Shown here in pieces: positions 24,837 to 34,909 of a DNA stretch of 64,000 bases. This stretch comes from Paenibacillus sp. FSL K6-3182 (GTDB lineage Bacteria > Bacillota > Bacilli > Paenibacillales > Paenibacillaceae), in assembly GCF_037976325.1 (NCBI RefSeq), contig NZ_CP150265.1:7071501-7135500 (forward strand), given 5' to 3'. The translations under genes were made by a program, and so were the position numbers. Below the pieces are notes generated by a model that ran no database searches, was not told the DNA's origin, and was given only the letters and a program-made list of their open reading frames with translations. Each line of letters starts with the position of its first letter. Within the stretch, counting starts at the first letter, position 1.

Positions 24837-26390
24837 TCATCCCATTATCATTAAATCGCCCTTGATCGAGAATATGGCATCAATCCATTGCATTAACGGT
24901 CCTGGGAAAATACCTAGTGCAACCGTTGCTGCTGCACACAGCCAGATCACAACTCCCGTTGCTCCAGATATTCGCACTTCATTATTTTCTTCTCCGCTGC
25001 GCATGAACATTTGACGAACAATGCCAAAGTAGAAATAGTAAGAAATGACGCTGCTCACGACGATAACAGCTACGAGCCAATAAGCTTTCGCATTCGCTGC
25101 TCCGAGCAAGATAAACAGCTTCCCAAAAAATCCACCAGAAATCGGCAAGCCCGATAAAGACAAGATAAATACCACCATAGCCGCTGCCGTCCAAGGCGCT
25201 CGGTAGTACATACCCGCGAAGCTTTTCAGCTCCTCATGCCCCGATGCGCGGCTAACTACCGTAAAGACAGCAAACGCGCCTATCGTCATAAACAAGTACG
25301 CAACCAAATAATAAACAAATTCAGAGAAGTTGCTGCTATGAACCATCGTTATCGAAATACCGATAGGCACCAGCATGTAACCCGCATTGGCTACTCCTGA
25401 CAGGGCCAGCAATCGCTTTACGTTCCTTTGTTTAAGCGCAGCTGTCGTTCCGACGAGCATCGCTGCGGCAGCCAGCACCAGCAGGACCAGGAAGAGATCA
25501 TTTGATATTTTTGCCGCTTCTCCCGCTGCGCTGAATAAACTAGTACTAAACATAACTCTAAATATAGCAGCCAGCGCAGCACCTTTGGCAATGACCGCTA
25601 GAAAAGCCGACACAGGCGTTGGAGCCCCTTGATATACATCAGGCGCCCATGCGTGAAACGGAGCCGCTGCAATCTTAATACCGAATCCAGCAATCATAAA
25701 CAGGAAGCCCACATAGGCAAGCGCTTTGAAATCCTGCATCGCCCGCGGCAAAGCATCCCCAATTACACCCAAATCGACTGATCCGGTTATGCCGTAAATG
25801 TACGACATGCCGAACAACACCATCGCCGAGGAAATCCCGCCCGTAATGACATACTTGAATGCCGCTTCAGCAGACAAAGTTGATTTGCGCCTAATGCCAA
25901 CCAATACATAACTTGTAATACTAAGAAGCTCTAATCCGATATACAACGTAACCAGGTTTCCTGATGAAGCCATCATCATCGCGCCCATAAGCGCGGGAAG
26001 CACCAAATAGAAATACTCTGATTTGTCTGTTATCTCCTCTTCATCCCGATCCGATCCAATTGCGAGCAGGATGATAAGCGCAGTACCTGTTAAAAATACA
26101 ATTTTCAGCAGGCTGGCGAAATCATCAATGCGGTAGCTGTTGCTTAGCAGATGGATAGAGTCGGCAGATGCTCCGCCCTGATTCATATCCAACATCCGGA
26201 GCATGACTAGCAGCAGCGATGCAAGAATGCCCGCTAACGTCAGCCACCCTGTAAATTTTCTATTCATGCGCTTTGGCAAGAACAAATCCAATACAACAAG
26301 AAACAAAAACATGGCGGCCAGCATAAACTCAGGGGCAAGGTAGCGCATATCCGTCCATGTCAGTGGTATAAATGAAACGCCTTCGTACAT
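24837..26390 (-). CDS. nuoN: NADH-quinone oxidoreductase subunit N
   Basis: 517 residues and about 14 membrane helices. It is one of three antiporter-like proton-pumping subunits of complex I. The family core is visible: the Glu helix (GLELLSITSYVLVGIRR), the proton-path Lys/His region (KIAAAPFHAWAPDVYQGAPTPV) and FGKLFILLGA near the C-terminus. ATG at 26390, three bases after the nuoM stop. Last gene of the nuo operon. Confidence 0.95.
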   Translation of the reverse strand: MYEGVSFIPLTWTDMRYLAPEFMLAAMFLFLVVLDLFLPKRMNRKFTGWLTLAGILASLLLVMLRMLDMNQGGASADSIHLLSNSYRIDDFASLLKIVFLTGTALIILLAIGSDRDEEEITDKSEYFYLVLPALMGAMMMASSGNLVTLYIGLELLSITSYVLVGIRRKSTLSAEAAFKYVITGGISSAMVLFGMSYIYGITGSVDLGVIGDALPRAMQDFKALAYVGFLFMIAGFGIKIAAAPFHAWAPDVYQGAPTPVSAFLAVIAKGAALAAIFRVMFSTSLFSAAGEAAKISNDLFLVLLVLAAAAMLVGTTAALKQRNVKRLLALSGVANAGYMLVPIGISITMVHSSNFSEFVYYLVAYLFMTIGAFAVFTVVSRASGHEELKSFAGMYYRAPWTAAAMVVFILSLSGLPISGGFFGKLFILLGAANAKAYWLVAVIVVSSVISYYFYFGIVRQMFMRSGEENNEVRISGATGVVIWLCAAATVALGIFPGPLMQWIDAIFSIKGDLMIMG

Positions 26391-26393
26391 GGT

Positions 26394-28025
26394 TTATCCC
26401 CCCGCCCTTGATGCAAGTAATTGTCCGAACAGCTTATCCATGCCATGCTGCACAGTATCCGTAAGGACGGAAGGAAAACAGCCGAGAAGCACAATGAATG
26501 CAAGCAGCACAATCATGGGAGCCGCCTCAATTAGCCTTGCGTCCTTAAATGCTCCAAACGCCTCACGCTGTGGACCAAATGTAATCTTTAGTACAGCGCG
26601 AAGCATATAGACAGCGGTCAAAATAATGCCAAGCGCCGCAGCCGCAGTCAACCAGCGATTCGACTCGAATAGGCCGAGCAGCGATAGAAACTCCCCAATA
26701 AAACCGGATAAGCCCGGCAAACCGAGTGAAGCGAGCCCCGCAGTCAGCAGTACGCCGCTTATAAATGGCATAGAGCGCGCTAACCCACCCAGCTCTTGCA
26801 GCTCGGTCGTTCCCGTTCGTTCATAGATGCTGCCTACGATCAGAAATAACAAGGCAGATATGAGTCCGTGCGATACGAGCTGGTATACAGCTCCCTGCAA
26901 GCCAATCTCATTTATTGCTGCTATCCCTAGCAATACGATACCCATATGGCTGATGGAGGAATAAGCAAGCACTAGTTTAAACTCACGCTGCCTGAAGGCT
27001 AGCAGCGCTCCATACAATATATTTATGACGCCAAGCACAGCGAGCACTGTCGCAAATTGTCGCGCTTGATCAGGGAAAAGCATAATCCCAAATCGCAGTA
27101 ATCCGTAAGCGCCCATTTTCAGCAATATCCCGGAGTGAATCATGACAATCGAGGTCGGAGCTTCCGTGTGCACCTTAAGCATCCAAGTATGGAATGGAAA
27201 TATTGGAAGCTTTATGCCGAAGGCAACTAGCAGCATAATAAACAGCACCCATTGCATCGTATCCGTCAACTGGAATGGATTAATTGAACCAAGCTGCTCA
27301 TTAGTCAGGTTAACCCAAGCGGATGCGTCCGCCATGTTGCGGAAAATGTCTGTATAGCTGCCGCTGTAAATAAAGCTAACTTGTTCGCCTACTTGATCTA
27401 CGTGGAAGCCAGCCGTGTTCACGAGAATAACGAACGCAATCAGCATAATGGCTGAACCAATTCCGTTATAGATTAAAAACTGATTGGCTGCACGCTCGCG
27501 ATTGAAGTAACCCCAAATTCCGATTAAGAAATACATCGCAACAAGCGTAATCTCGAAAAATACAAAAAACAAAAATAAATCACGAGCTAGAAACACGCCA
27601 AGCATTCCGAGCTCCAGCAGCAAAAACCATATAAAAAAAGATTTCCACCTTTTCTTGATATGAACTGCTGCAAGTGCAGCCATTGCAGATACGAGCGTTG
27701 CGAGAAGCAGAAGCGGAAGCGACAGGCCGTCAATGCCTAGCTCATATTGAAACGTAAACTTAAATTCAGATACGCCCGATGGCACCTCTTTATTTAGCGG
27801 CACATCCACCCAGCTATATTGCTCGTCATATGCCGCCCCGCCCTGCTGCTTATTATAATCAGCATAAAGCCACAAGGAGAGCAGCAAAGGAACTAATGTG
27901 GTTACGACAACCGTTGTCTTCATCCAGCTGCTGCGCTGCTTCGGAAGCAGCAGCAGAACGATTATACCAAGCAGCGGTGCCAGTAATATAAGTGATAATA
28001 TCGGAATGTCACTCAGGATGCTCAT
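26394..28025 (-). CDS. nuoM: NADH-quinone oxidoreductase subunit M
   Basis: 543 residues, about 14 membrane helices. Key antiporter-like features are present: the helix-5 Glu (FFEITLVAMYFLIGIWG) and the AFGIKLPIFPFHTWMLKVH segment with the conserved Lys of the proton path. SYSSISHMGIVLLG follows. Its start overlaps the nuoL stop as ATGA, so the two are translationally coupled. Confidence 0.96.
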   Translation of the reverse strand: MSILSDIPILSLILLAPLLGIIVLLLLPKQRSSWMKTTVVVTTLVPLLLSLWLYADYNKQQGGAAYDEQYSWVDVPLNKEVPSGVSEFKFTFQYELGIDGLSLPLLLLATLVSAMAALAAVHIKKRWKSFFIWFLLLELGMLGVFLARDLFLFFVFFEITLVAMYFLIGIWGYFNRERAANQFLIYNGIGSAIMLIAFVILVNTAGFHVDQVGEQVSFIYSGSYTDIFRNMADASAWVNLTNEQLGSINPFQLTDTMQWVLFIMLLVAFGIKLPIFPFHTWMLKVHTEAPTSIVMIHSGILLKMGAYGLLRFGIMLFPDQARQFATVLAVLGVINILYGALLAFRQREFKLVLAYSSISHMGIVLLGIAAINEIGLQGAVYQLVSHGLISALLFLIVGSIYERTGTTELQELGGLARSMPFISGVLLTAGLASLGLPGLSGFIGEFLSLLGLFESNRWLTAAAALGIILTAVYMLRAVLKITFGPQREAFGAFKDARLIEAAPMIVLLAFIVLLGCFPSVLTDTVQHGMDKLFGQLLASRAGG

Positions 28026-29893
28026 GGCAGGAACCTCCTTCCAACGATAGCAGCCACAAGAATGACGAACCCGATAACAGCTGCCAAACCGTAGGTTTGT
28101 ACTTGACCGTTCTGCAGACGAGCAGCCACTCTTCCAGCCGAGGTAACAGCCGTGCCTGTCAACCTCACAATCCCGCCTATGACATAAGAATCAAACGCCA
28201 TAAGCGCAGAACCAATCATCTTCAGCGGTTTCACTATGATAACGGCATAAAGCTCATCGATGTAATAACTATTTTCCAGCAATTTGACTAGCTTAGGCAT
28301 TTTTTCTTGCAGTACATCTTTGTTCACACTGTTTTTCCCATAGATGAGCCAGCCGATATAGATACCTAGAAGGCCAACCGCAATGGATGCAACAATGGCA
28401 ATGCCGCTTTTATGCAGCGACTCTCCCTCATCGGTGATCCATGAGCCAAATGCTCCGTTCCATGGCGTCTCAATAAACCCGACAACAATGGCGAGAGCAG
28501 CCAGCACGATCATCGGCAGCGTCATCGAAACTGGTGATTCTTTCGCATGTGAAGAGGCCTCGTTTGGTTTTCCCATAAATACAAGAAAGAACAACCGAGA
28601 CATATAAAGCGCCGTACAGAAAGCGGCTGCCAAACCTACAATAAATAGTAGTGGATTCGTCTCCCAAGCAACCGTCAAAATTAAATCCTTAGACCAAAAG
28701 CCGGATAATGGCGGAATGCCAGCAAGCGCTAAAGCGCCGATCGCGAACGTCCATGTCGTCACTTTCATTTTCGAGGCAAGTCCGCCCATCTCATGAATGT
28801 TCTGTGTATGTACCGCATGAATGATGCTGCCAGCACCAAGGAAGAGCAGCGCTTTGAAGAAAGCGTGCGTGAACAGGTGGAAGATGCCGCCTGTTAAGGA
28901 ACCCAGACCGAGCGCCATCATCATATAACCCAACTGGCTGACCGTGGAATAGGCTAATATCCGTTTAATATCCTTTTGTACGAGTGCAATCGTCGCAGCG
29001 AATATAGCTGTAAAACCGCCTACATATGCGATGGTCTCCATAGCAGCTGCAGAATCCTGAAAAATATCATACGTTCGTGCAATAAGGAATACGCCTGCCG
29101 CAACCATAGTAGCAGCATGAATCAGTGCACTGATCGGTGTCGGGCCCTCCATTGCATCAGGAAGCCACACATGAAGCGGAAACTGGCCTGATTTGCCGAT
29201 CGCGCCTACAAAAATAAGCAAAGCAATCAACGTCGTAATCCCGTTCGTAATTGCACCTGATTGCCCATCAAATACGCTTTGAATCGTAGTGAAATCAAGG
29301 GCATGATCCGGCATATACCAGAAAAGGAGCAAAATAGCGATCAGCAAGCCAACATCGCCGATTCTTGTCACAATAAATGCCTTCTTGGCCGCCGCTCGCG
29401 CTTTGGGCAATGTAAACCAGAAGCCAATTAGCAAGAACGAGCATACGCCAACTAGTTCCCAGAAAATATAAAGCGATAATAAATTATCGGATAATACAAG
29501 TCCCAGCATAGAAAATGTGAACAAGGCAACATAACCAAAAAACACAGTTATTCGCTCATCATTTTTCATATAGCCGGCCGAGTATACATTCACGAGAAAA
29601 CTGACGAGTGTCACGACCACCAGCATAAGCGCTGTCAGGTTGGTCACCTCGAAACCAATCTTCAACGTATAATCTCCGATAGCAATCCAATCAAAGGAAT
29701 AATTATAATCCACTTCATTGGTACCAAGTCGATCAATCATAATAAGCAAGGATAGAACGAAGGCGCCAAATGATCCAAGCGAGCCGATGATAACGCCCGC
29801 TCGTCGATAGCTGCGACCGAGCGCCGTCAAAACGAGGAATGCTGCCAGCGGAAACAGCGGAATTAACCAAGCCGTCTGTGAGTACATATTCAT
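28022..29893 (-). CDS. nuoL: NADH-quinone oxidoreductase subunit L
   Basis: 623 residues, about 16 membrane helices plus the C-terminal long amphipathic segment typical of NuoL. Seen: FWELVGVCSFLLIGFW (helix-5 Glu), GKSGQFPLHVWLPDAMEGPTP (Lys path) and AYSTVSQLGYMMMALGLG. It is the distal proton pump of complex I, and its lateral helix runs along NuoM and NuoN. ATG at 29893 with GAGGAGGT 10 bases upstream. Confidence 0.96.
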   Translation of the reverse strand: MNMYSQTAWLIPLFPLAAFLVLTALGRSYRRAGVIIGSLGSFGAFVLSLLIMIDRLGTNEVDYNYSFDWIAIGDYTLKIGFEVTNLTALMLVVVTLVSFLVNVYSAGYMKNDERITVFFGYVALFTFSMLGLVLSDNLLSLYIFWELVGVCSFLLIGFWFTLPKARAAAKKAFIVTRIGDVGLLIAILLLFWYMPDHALDFTTIQSVFDGQSGAITNGITTLIALLIFVGAIGKSGQFPLHVWLPDAMEGPTPISALIHAATMVAAGVFLIARTYDIFQDSAAAMETIAYVGGFTAIFAATIALVQKDIKRILAYSTVSQLGYMMMALGLGSLTGGIFHLFTHAFFKALLFLGAGSIIHAVHTQNIHEMGGLASKMKVTTWTFAIGALALAGIPPLSGFWSKDLILTVAWETNPLLFIVGLAAAFCTALYMSRLFFLVFMGKPNEASSHAKESPVSMTLPMIVLAALAIVVGFIETPWNGAFGSWITDEGESLHKSGIAIVASIAVGLLGIYIGWLIYGKNSVNKDVLQEKMPKLVKLLENSYYIDELYAVIIVKPLKMIGSALMAFDSYVIGGIVRLTGTAVTSAGRVAARLQNGQVQTYGLAAVIGFVILVAAIVGRRFLP

Positions 29894-29901
29894 ACGCCGC
29901 G

Positions 29902-30204
29902 CTACCTCCTCATTTTGTCAAACTCATCGACATTAACTGTCCCGCGCAATCTGAACAATGCTATTAATATAGCTACCCCAATCGCCGCTTCTGCCGCTGC
30001 AACTGTAATTGTAAATAATGAAAAAATTTGCCCCGTCAATGACGGAACAACACCGTATTTGGAGAAGGCAATAAGATTCAAGTTGACCGCGTTCAACATT
30101 AGCTCAAGCGAGAGCAGTACGACGACTGCATTTCTTTTCACTAATGCGCCATATAGCCCAATGCAAAACAAAATAGCCGCCATCGTTAAATAGGAAGGAA
30201 GCAT
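29902..30204 (-). CDS. nuoK: NADH-quinone oxidoreductase subunit K
   Basis: 100 residues from the ATG at 30204. This start is chosen over the frame opening at 30246 because GGAGGAGG lies upstream and 100 residues is the family length. Three membrane helices carry the two conserved Glu residues of the proton channel ([13 protein letters not shown] and [11 protein letters not shown]). The gene starts 4 bases after the nuoJ stop. Confidence 0.95.
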   Translation of the reverse strand: MLPSYLTMAAILFCIGLYGALVKRNAVVVLLSLELMLNAVNLNLIAFSKYGVVPSLTGQIFSLFTITVAAAEAAIGVAILIALFRLRGTVNVDEFDKMRR

Positions 30205-30208
30205 GTAA

Positions 30209-30724
30209 TTATTCCTCCTCCTTTTTGGCAAGTACGATTGCTCCAATAAATGCTACCGTCAGCAGCACCGAGAGCAGCTCGAACGGTATCACATACCCTG
30301 TATATAATAGCTCGCCAATTGCCATCGTATTGTCTTCTCCAGCTTGAAAAGACTGCGGCTCTGGAAAAGTTGTTGAACGGATCGCATAAAACAATAGGCC
30401 AAACAAGCTGAGCGCGCCTACGGCGGCAAGCGTTTCATGGAGCGGCTTCACCGGCTCACGCTCTCCTGGCTGATGCTTCGTCATCATAATGCCGAATATC
30501 ATCAGAATCGAGACTGCTCCAGCATAGATAAGCACCTGAACAAATGCGACAAACTCAGCTTCCAGAAGCACGAACATTCCGGCTAAGCCTAGAAATACAG
30601 CAGCCATAGAGATGACCATATGTACGACCTTCTCTAAGCTGATCATTAGGACAGCGCCGCATATCATGATGGCTGAGAAGATAAAAAAAGCGACAAATTC
30701 GCCTGTAAAATCAATATTGAACAA
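30209..30724 (-). CDS. nuoJ: NADH-quinone oxidoreductase subunit J
   Basis: 171 residues, five membrane helices, with the conserved [27 protein letters not shown] segment that holds the pi-bulge helix. It is a membrane subunit next to the quinone site, between NuoH and NuoK. The start is TTG at 30724, immediately after the nuoI stop, with GGGGGC upstream. Confidence 0.94.
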   Translation of the reverse strand: MFNIDFTGEFVAFFIFSAIMICGAVLMISLEKVVHMVISMAAVFLGLAGMFVLLEAEFVAFVQVLIYAGAVSILMIFGIMMTKHQPGEREPVKPLHETLAAVGALSLFGLLFYAIRSTTFPEPQSFQAGEDNTMAIGELLYTGYVIPFELLSVLLTVAFIGAIVLAKKEEE

Positions 30725-31174
30725 CTATTTTGCGCCCCCTTTGGCCGGCGCTCCGATATTGTTATTGTCCTGCCGAGTAAGTGTATTATTGTCTGTCAGC
30801 CATTCTGCATCCTTGAACAAATCATCGCGGCTGAACGTTGCCAGCTCGAAATGATTGGACATAACGATCGCTTCGGTCGGACAAACCTCGGTGCACAGAT
30901 CACATAAGATGCATATTTCAAAATTAATATCAAAAGTATCGATTACCTTGCCCTTTTTATCAGGGTCCGGGTTCGGTTTGCCGGTCAGCGTAATGCAGTC
31001 GGTTGGACAAATGCGTGCGCATTGGTTGCAAACGATACATAAATCCGGGATAAAGTGCTGGATACCGCGGAAGCGATCCGGCATGACAAAGGGTACATCA
31101 GGATAGGAGGTGGTCACTTTTGGAGCCGTCATTGATTTGAGCGTTACACCCAGTCCTTGCAGCATTCCTTTCAT
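30725..31174 (-). CDS. nuoI: NADH-quinone oxidoreductase subunit I (2x[4Fe-4S])
   Basis: 149 residues. Two complete ferredoxin motifs are visible: C46xxC49xxC52xxxC56P and C88xxC91xxC94xxxC98P, which bind clusters N6a and N6b. It is a peripheral-arm subunit that passes electrons to NuoB. Because nuoE, nuoF and nuoG are absent from the operon, it may be the entry point for electrons from a ferredoxin-like donor. ATG at 31174; an ATG at 31165 is also possible. Confidence 0.95.
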   Translation of the reverse strand: MKGMLQGLGVTLKSMTAPKVTTSYPDVPFVMPDRFRGIQHFIPDLCIVCNQCARICPTDCITLTGKPNPDPDKKGKVIDTFDINFEICILCDLCTEVCPTEAIVMSNHFELATFSRDDLFKDAEWLTDNNTLTRQDNNNIGAPAKGGAK

Positions 31175-31190
31175 TTCCTTCTCCCCTTTG

Positions 31191-32207
31191 CTAGTTCTTG
31201 ATAAACAGCTCTAAATATACAGCCGTTAAAAACACATTAAGCAGCGACACCGGCAGCAGCACCTTCCAGCCAAGACCCATAAGCTGATCTACTCGTATGC
31301 GCGGCAGTGTAGCACGAATCCAAAATAAGAAAAACACAATAAACGCAAACTTGAGCAAAAACCATATAATGCCCGGTACAAAATCAAGAAATGGCGCCGG
31401 TGCGTGCCAGCCGCCCAGAAACAATACTGTTGTTAATGCAGCAATGGCATAAACGTATACGTATTCCGAGAGCATAAAAAATGCAAACCGAAAGCCGCTA
31501 TATTCAACGTGATAACCTGCAACAAGCTCAGATTCCGCCTCCGGCAAATCGAAGGGCGTACGATTGAGCTCGGACACAGCTGCAATAATAAAGACAATGA
31601 AACCGATTATTTGAGGAATGAAGTTCCAATTCCAAAACCAGCCGCCTTCCTGCGCCGCAACAATATCACGCAGATTCAAGCTTCCGCTAAGCAAAATAAC
31701 GCCTACTACCGAAATAACAAGCGGTACCTCATAGCTTATCATTTGTGCCGCCGAGCGCATACCCCCAAGGAGTGCATACTTATTATTGGAAGCCCAGCCG
31801 CCAAGCACGATGGCAAGCGTCGAGATGCCTGAAAGGGCTACATAATAGAGCAAACCGACATTCAGATCTGCGAAATATAAGTTTTGTGTATAAGGCAGTA
31901 CAGCGAGTACGGAGAATGCCGGTATGTATGCTAGGGCAGGTGCAAGAATGAACAATGCCCGATCTGCCTTGCGCGGAATTGTGTCCTCTTTAATGAGCAG
32001 CTTAAAAATATCTGCTACCGTCTGCAGCAAGCCAAAGGGCCCTACGCGATTGGGACCGATGCGAAGCTGCATCCACCCGATTACCTTACGCTCGAAATAA
32101 ATGGCGTACGTGACGAAACCAAGCACAATGAATAAAAATACGACAGCCCAAAGGAACAGCACAAGTGCATTTCCCCAAGTTAGCGATTGGTTAAGCCATG
32201 ACTGCAT
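31191..32207 (-). CDS. nuoH: NADH-quinone oxidoreductase subunit H
   Basis: 338 residues from the ATG at 32207, which overlaps the nuoD stop by one base (TAATG) and has GGGGAGG upstream. About eight membrane helices. The conserved RIGPNRVGPFGLLQTVADIFKLLIKED segment is visible, as is the acidic quinone-path loop (ELNRTPFDLPEAESELVAGYHVEYSG). It anchors the peripheral arm and lines the quinone channel. Confidence 0.96.
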   Translation of the reverse strand: MQSWLNQSLTWGNALVLFLWAVVFLFIVLGFVTYAIYFERKVIGWMQLRIGPNRVGPFGLLQTVADIFKLLIKEDTIPRKADRALFILAPALAYIPAFSVLAVLPYTQNLYFADLNVGLLYYVALSGISTLAIVLGGWASNNKYALLGGMRSAAQMISYEVPLVISVVGVILLSGSLNLRDIVAAQEGGWFWNWNFIPQIIGFIVFIIAAVSELNRTPFDLPEAESELVAGYHVEYSGFRFAFFMLSEYVYVYAIAALTTVLFLGGWHAPAPFLDFVPGIIWFLLKFAFIVFFLFWIRATLPRIRVDQLMGLGWKVLLPVSLLNVFLTAVYLELFIKN

Positions 32208-33307
32208 TAGCAATCGACCTCCCCGACGACAATATCAATGCCGCCTAATATCGTAATGAGGTTTGTCATCGTTTCGCCTACGAGCAGCTTCGGCAGTATT
32301 TGCAAATTAACGAATGACGGTCTTCTGAATTTGAGCCTATAAGGTTCTGCTTTGCCTTTGGATACGATATGGCAGCCAATTTCGCCGCGCGGCGATTCGA
32401 TCCGCACATACACCTCGCCAGCAGGGGGCCTTATTGCGCGCGGAACCTTCCCCATCGTCTCCCCGCCAGAAGGGAATTGCTCGAGCGCCTGCTTCAAAAT
32501 ACGCAAGCTTTGGCGGATTTCTTCCAGCCGAATCCGATAGCGATCATAACAATCTCCCACTTTTCCAAGCGGCACGTCAAATTCAAATTGGCTGTACAAG
32601 CTGTAGGGCTCCGCCTTGCGAATATCAAAGTCTACACCTGTACAACGCAAGTTGGCTCCAGATAAGCCATAATCAATCGCTGTTGCCGCATCATATTTTC
32701 CTATCCCTTTAATGCGGGCAAGGAAAATTTCGTTGCCGCTGACGAGCTTATCATACTCTTGCAGCTTATTCTCCATATAAGGAATAAAGTCGCGCACTTT
32801 GTCCAGCCAGCCTGGAGGCGCATCCCACTTCACTCCGCCAACTCGCATGTAATTGTAAGTTAATCTTGCGCCGCACAGCTCATTAAATAAAACGATAATG
32901 ATTTCCCTGTCACGGAATGCGTAAAGAAACGGACTCATTGCCCCAATATCAAGCAGATAAGTTCCCCACCATACTAGATGGCTAGCTATACGCTGCAGTT
33001 CCATAACGAGAAGCCTGAGATACTCCGCCCGCTGCGGTACTTCAAGCCCCATCATCGTTTCCACTGCATGCACGAGAACATAATTATTAGTCATTGCAGA
33101 GACGTAATCCATTCGATCGGTGTAGGGGATGATTTGCGTGAAATTCAAGTTTTCCGCGATCTTCTCGGTGCCTCGGTGCAAATAACCCATAACAGGTGTC
33201 GCTTCGGTTATGACTTCACCATCGAGCTTAACGATAATCCGGAATACGCCATGCGTGCTTGGATGCTGAGGACCTACATTTAAGAGCAGTTCTTCTGTAC
33301 GAATCAA
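32207..33307 (-). CDS. nuoD: NADH-quinone oxidoreductase subunit D
   Basis: 366 residues starting at TTG 33307, with GGAGGT 11 bases upstream. It starts with LLNVGPQHPSTHGVFR, the loop that contributes quinone-binding residues. It also holds GYLHRGTEKIAE and the C-terminal LLVGETMTNLITILGGIDIVVGEVD. It is the 49-kDa type subunit that forms the quinone pocket with NuoB. nuoC is separate upstream rather than fused. Confidence 0.96.
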   Translation of the reverse strand: MIRTEELLLNVGPQHPSTHGVFRIIVKLDGEVITEATPVMGYLHRGTEKIAENLNFTQIIPYTDRMDYVSAMTNNYVLVHAVETMMGLEVPQRAEYLRLLVMELQRIASHLVWWGTYLLDIGAMSPFLYAFRDREIIIVLFNELCGARLTYNYMRVGGVKWDAPPGWLDKVRDFIPYMENKLQEYDKLVSGNEIFLARIKGIGKYDAATAIDYGLSGANLRCTGVDFDIRKAEPYSLYSQFEFDVPLGKVGDCYDRYRIRLEEIRQSLRILKQALEQFPSGGETMGKVPRAIRPPAGEVYVRIESPRGEIGCHIVSKGKAEPYRLKFRRPSFVNLQILPKLLVGETMTNLITILGGIDIVVGEVDC

Positions 33308-33314
33308 GGGCTGC

Positions 33315-33956
33315 CTACACCTCCGAATCTATCGACTCATAATCTTTGCGCAGCGGATGGCCCACCCAATCATCAGGCATCATAATCCGCCGCATATCGG
33401 GGTGTCCAGGAAAATCAACTCCCAGTAAATCGTAAATTTCACGTTCATTCCAATTCGCTGTTGCCCAGACTGGTGTTGCCGAATAGACGGCTGATGCTTC
33501 CCGCTCTGTCTTTATCTTAATTCCGACCTCTCTTTTGATTCCAAGCGAGATCATATGATATACCACTTCTATGTGGGTCTCGTAATCGACACCTGACACA
33601 TTACGTAAATAATTAAATTGAAGCTGCTCGTGCTCCTTAAGCAGCTTTGCAGCTTCCCGCCAGTGTTCATTGCGTAAGATAATCATCGGCATATCGCCAT
33701 TCAGTTCATTTACATAGGCATCCTCAACCGCTGCTTCTGCTACCTCCTGCTTCAGAAGCGCGACTATGGCATCAAGCTCAGGCTGCCTTGGCGAAGGTGC
33801 TTTCGGCTGCTCCGGCTCTGCTTCACTCGCTTCCGCTTCGGCCTTAGCTTTTGCTGCCGCTCTCGCAGCGCGTGCTTCCGCAGCTGCCTTCAGCTTGGCT
33901 TCCTTCTCCGGGTCTACGGGAGGCGTCTCTGCGACCGGTTTATCCTCTTCGCTCAT
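33315..33956 (-). CDS. nuoC: NADH-quinone oxidoreductase subunit C with charged N-terminal extension
   Basis: 213 residues. The C-terminal two thirds is the 30-kDa subunit domain ([21 protein letters not shown], the signature [30 protein letters not shown] and HPLRKDY). The first 65 residues are an Ala/Lys/Glu/Pro-rich, probably helical or disordered extension ([20 protein letters not shown]). Its start overlaps the nuoB stop as ATGA. Confidence 0.94.
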   Translation of the reverse strand: MSEEDKPVAETPPVDPEKEAKLKAAAEARAARAAAKAKAEAEASEAEPEQPKAPSPRQPELDAIVALLKQEVAEAAVEDAYVNELNGDMPMIILRNEHWREAAKLLKEHEQLQFNYLRNVSGVDYETHIEVVYHMISLGIKREVGIKIKTEREASAVYSATPVWATANWNEREIYDLLGVDFPGHPDMRRIMMPDDWVGHPLRKDYESIDSEV

Positions 33957-34471
33957 CGACTGGTCACCCGCTTCCCAGTCTTCGCTTCATAGCGAATTTT
34001 CTCCTGCAGTTTATTAATGCCATAGATCAGCGCGGCCGGATTAGGCGGACAGCCCGGAATATACACATCAACAGGTACGATCTGATCGACGCCTTTAATG
34101 ACTGAATAGGATTTAATATAAGGTCCGCCAGCCGTTGCGCAGGATCCCATTGCAATAACCCACTTCGGCTCTGGCATTTGATCATAAAGCCTGCGTAAAA
34201 GGGGACCCATCTTCTTCGTCACTGTACCGGCCACAATCATCACGTCAGACTGTCGCGGCGAGGTTCGGAACATCACTCCAAAACGATCCAGATCATAATG
34301 CGATGCGCCCGTTCCCATCATTTCAATCGCACAGCAAGCAAGACCGAATGTGAGCGGCCATAACGAGTTGCTTCTTGCCCAAGCCTTCAATTGCTCCAAG
34401 GTGCCCATAAATACATTGCGTTCCAGCTCTTTGCGTTCCTCTAACGAAATTGATTCTAAACTGAATTCCAT
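33953..34471 (-). CDS. nuoB: NADH-quinone oxidoreductase subunit B
   Basis: 172 residues. The four ligands of cluster N2 are visible: C46 and C47 ([10 protein letters not shown]), C111 ([12 protein letters not shown]) and C141 (VYIPGCPP). N2 reduces the quinone. The gene overlaps the end of nuoA by 16 bases, and its ATG at 34471 follows AAGGTG. Confidence 0.96.
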   Translation of the reverse strand: MEFSLESISLEERKELERNVFMGTLEQLKAWARSNSLWPLTFGLACCAIEMMGTGASHYDLDRFGVMFRTSPRQSDVMIVAGTVTKKMGPLLRRLYDQMPEPKWVIAMGSCATAGGPYIKSYSVIKGVDQIVPVDVYIPGCPPNPAALIYGINKLQEKIRYEAKTGKRVTSR

Positions 34472-34827
34472 TTCAGCACCTTCTTTTTCCAGGCATATAG
34501 AAGACCAATAAGCAGCATTCCCGCAAAAATCAACATTTCGACTAGCACAAATAAGCCGAGCTTATTATATGCGACGGCCCAAGGATATAAGAAAACGGTT
34601 TCTACATCAAAGATGACAAACATTAGTGCAAACAAGTAATAGCGGATGTTAAAACGGACCTGTCCCTCACCTACCGGCTCATTTCCGCTTTCATAGGTGG
34701 TTTGTTTGAGCTCACTTGGCTTATTCGGCCTTAGCAGTCTTCCTACAGTTAATGCAACGACGGGAAGCATAATGCCAAGCACGATAAAAATAGCCACGAC
34801 GACATAATTATTGGAGTAGTGTTCCAC
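34456..34827 (-). CDS. nuoA: NADH-quinone oxidoreductase subunit A
   Basis: 123 residues from a GTG at 34827 with GGAGG 7 bases upstream. The frame is open to 34869, but that start has no ribosome site and the extension would be hydrophilic. Three membrane helices. Conserved YESGNEPVG...[27 protein letters not shown] loop. First gene of the nuo operon. Confidence 0.94.
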   Translation of the reverse strand: MEHYSNNYVVVAIFIVLGIMLPVVALTVGRLLRPNKPSELKQTTYESGNEPVGEGQVRFNIRYYLFALMFVIFDVETVFLYPWAVAYNKLGLFVLVEMLIFAGMLLIGLLYAWKKKVLKWNSV

Positions 34828-34880
34828 ACGATCGCCTCCGTAAATTTGAGTAGGTAGCCGCTTGGTCAATTTTCCTCACA

Positions 34881-34909
34881 ATTATAACAAATGCTTCCAC
34901 CGCCGTCTA
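34881..34909 (-). promoter_or_regulatory. Sigma-A promoter of the nuo operon
   Basis: Minus-strand TAGACG (34909-34904) and a perfect TATAAT (34886-34881) are 17 bases apart and about 53 bases before the nuoA GTG. The -35 overlaps the stop codon of the germination gene upstream, so nuo is set apart from the ger operon by this promoter. Confidence 0.6.
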
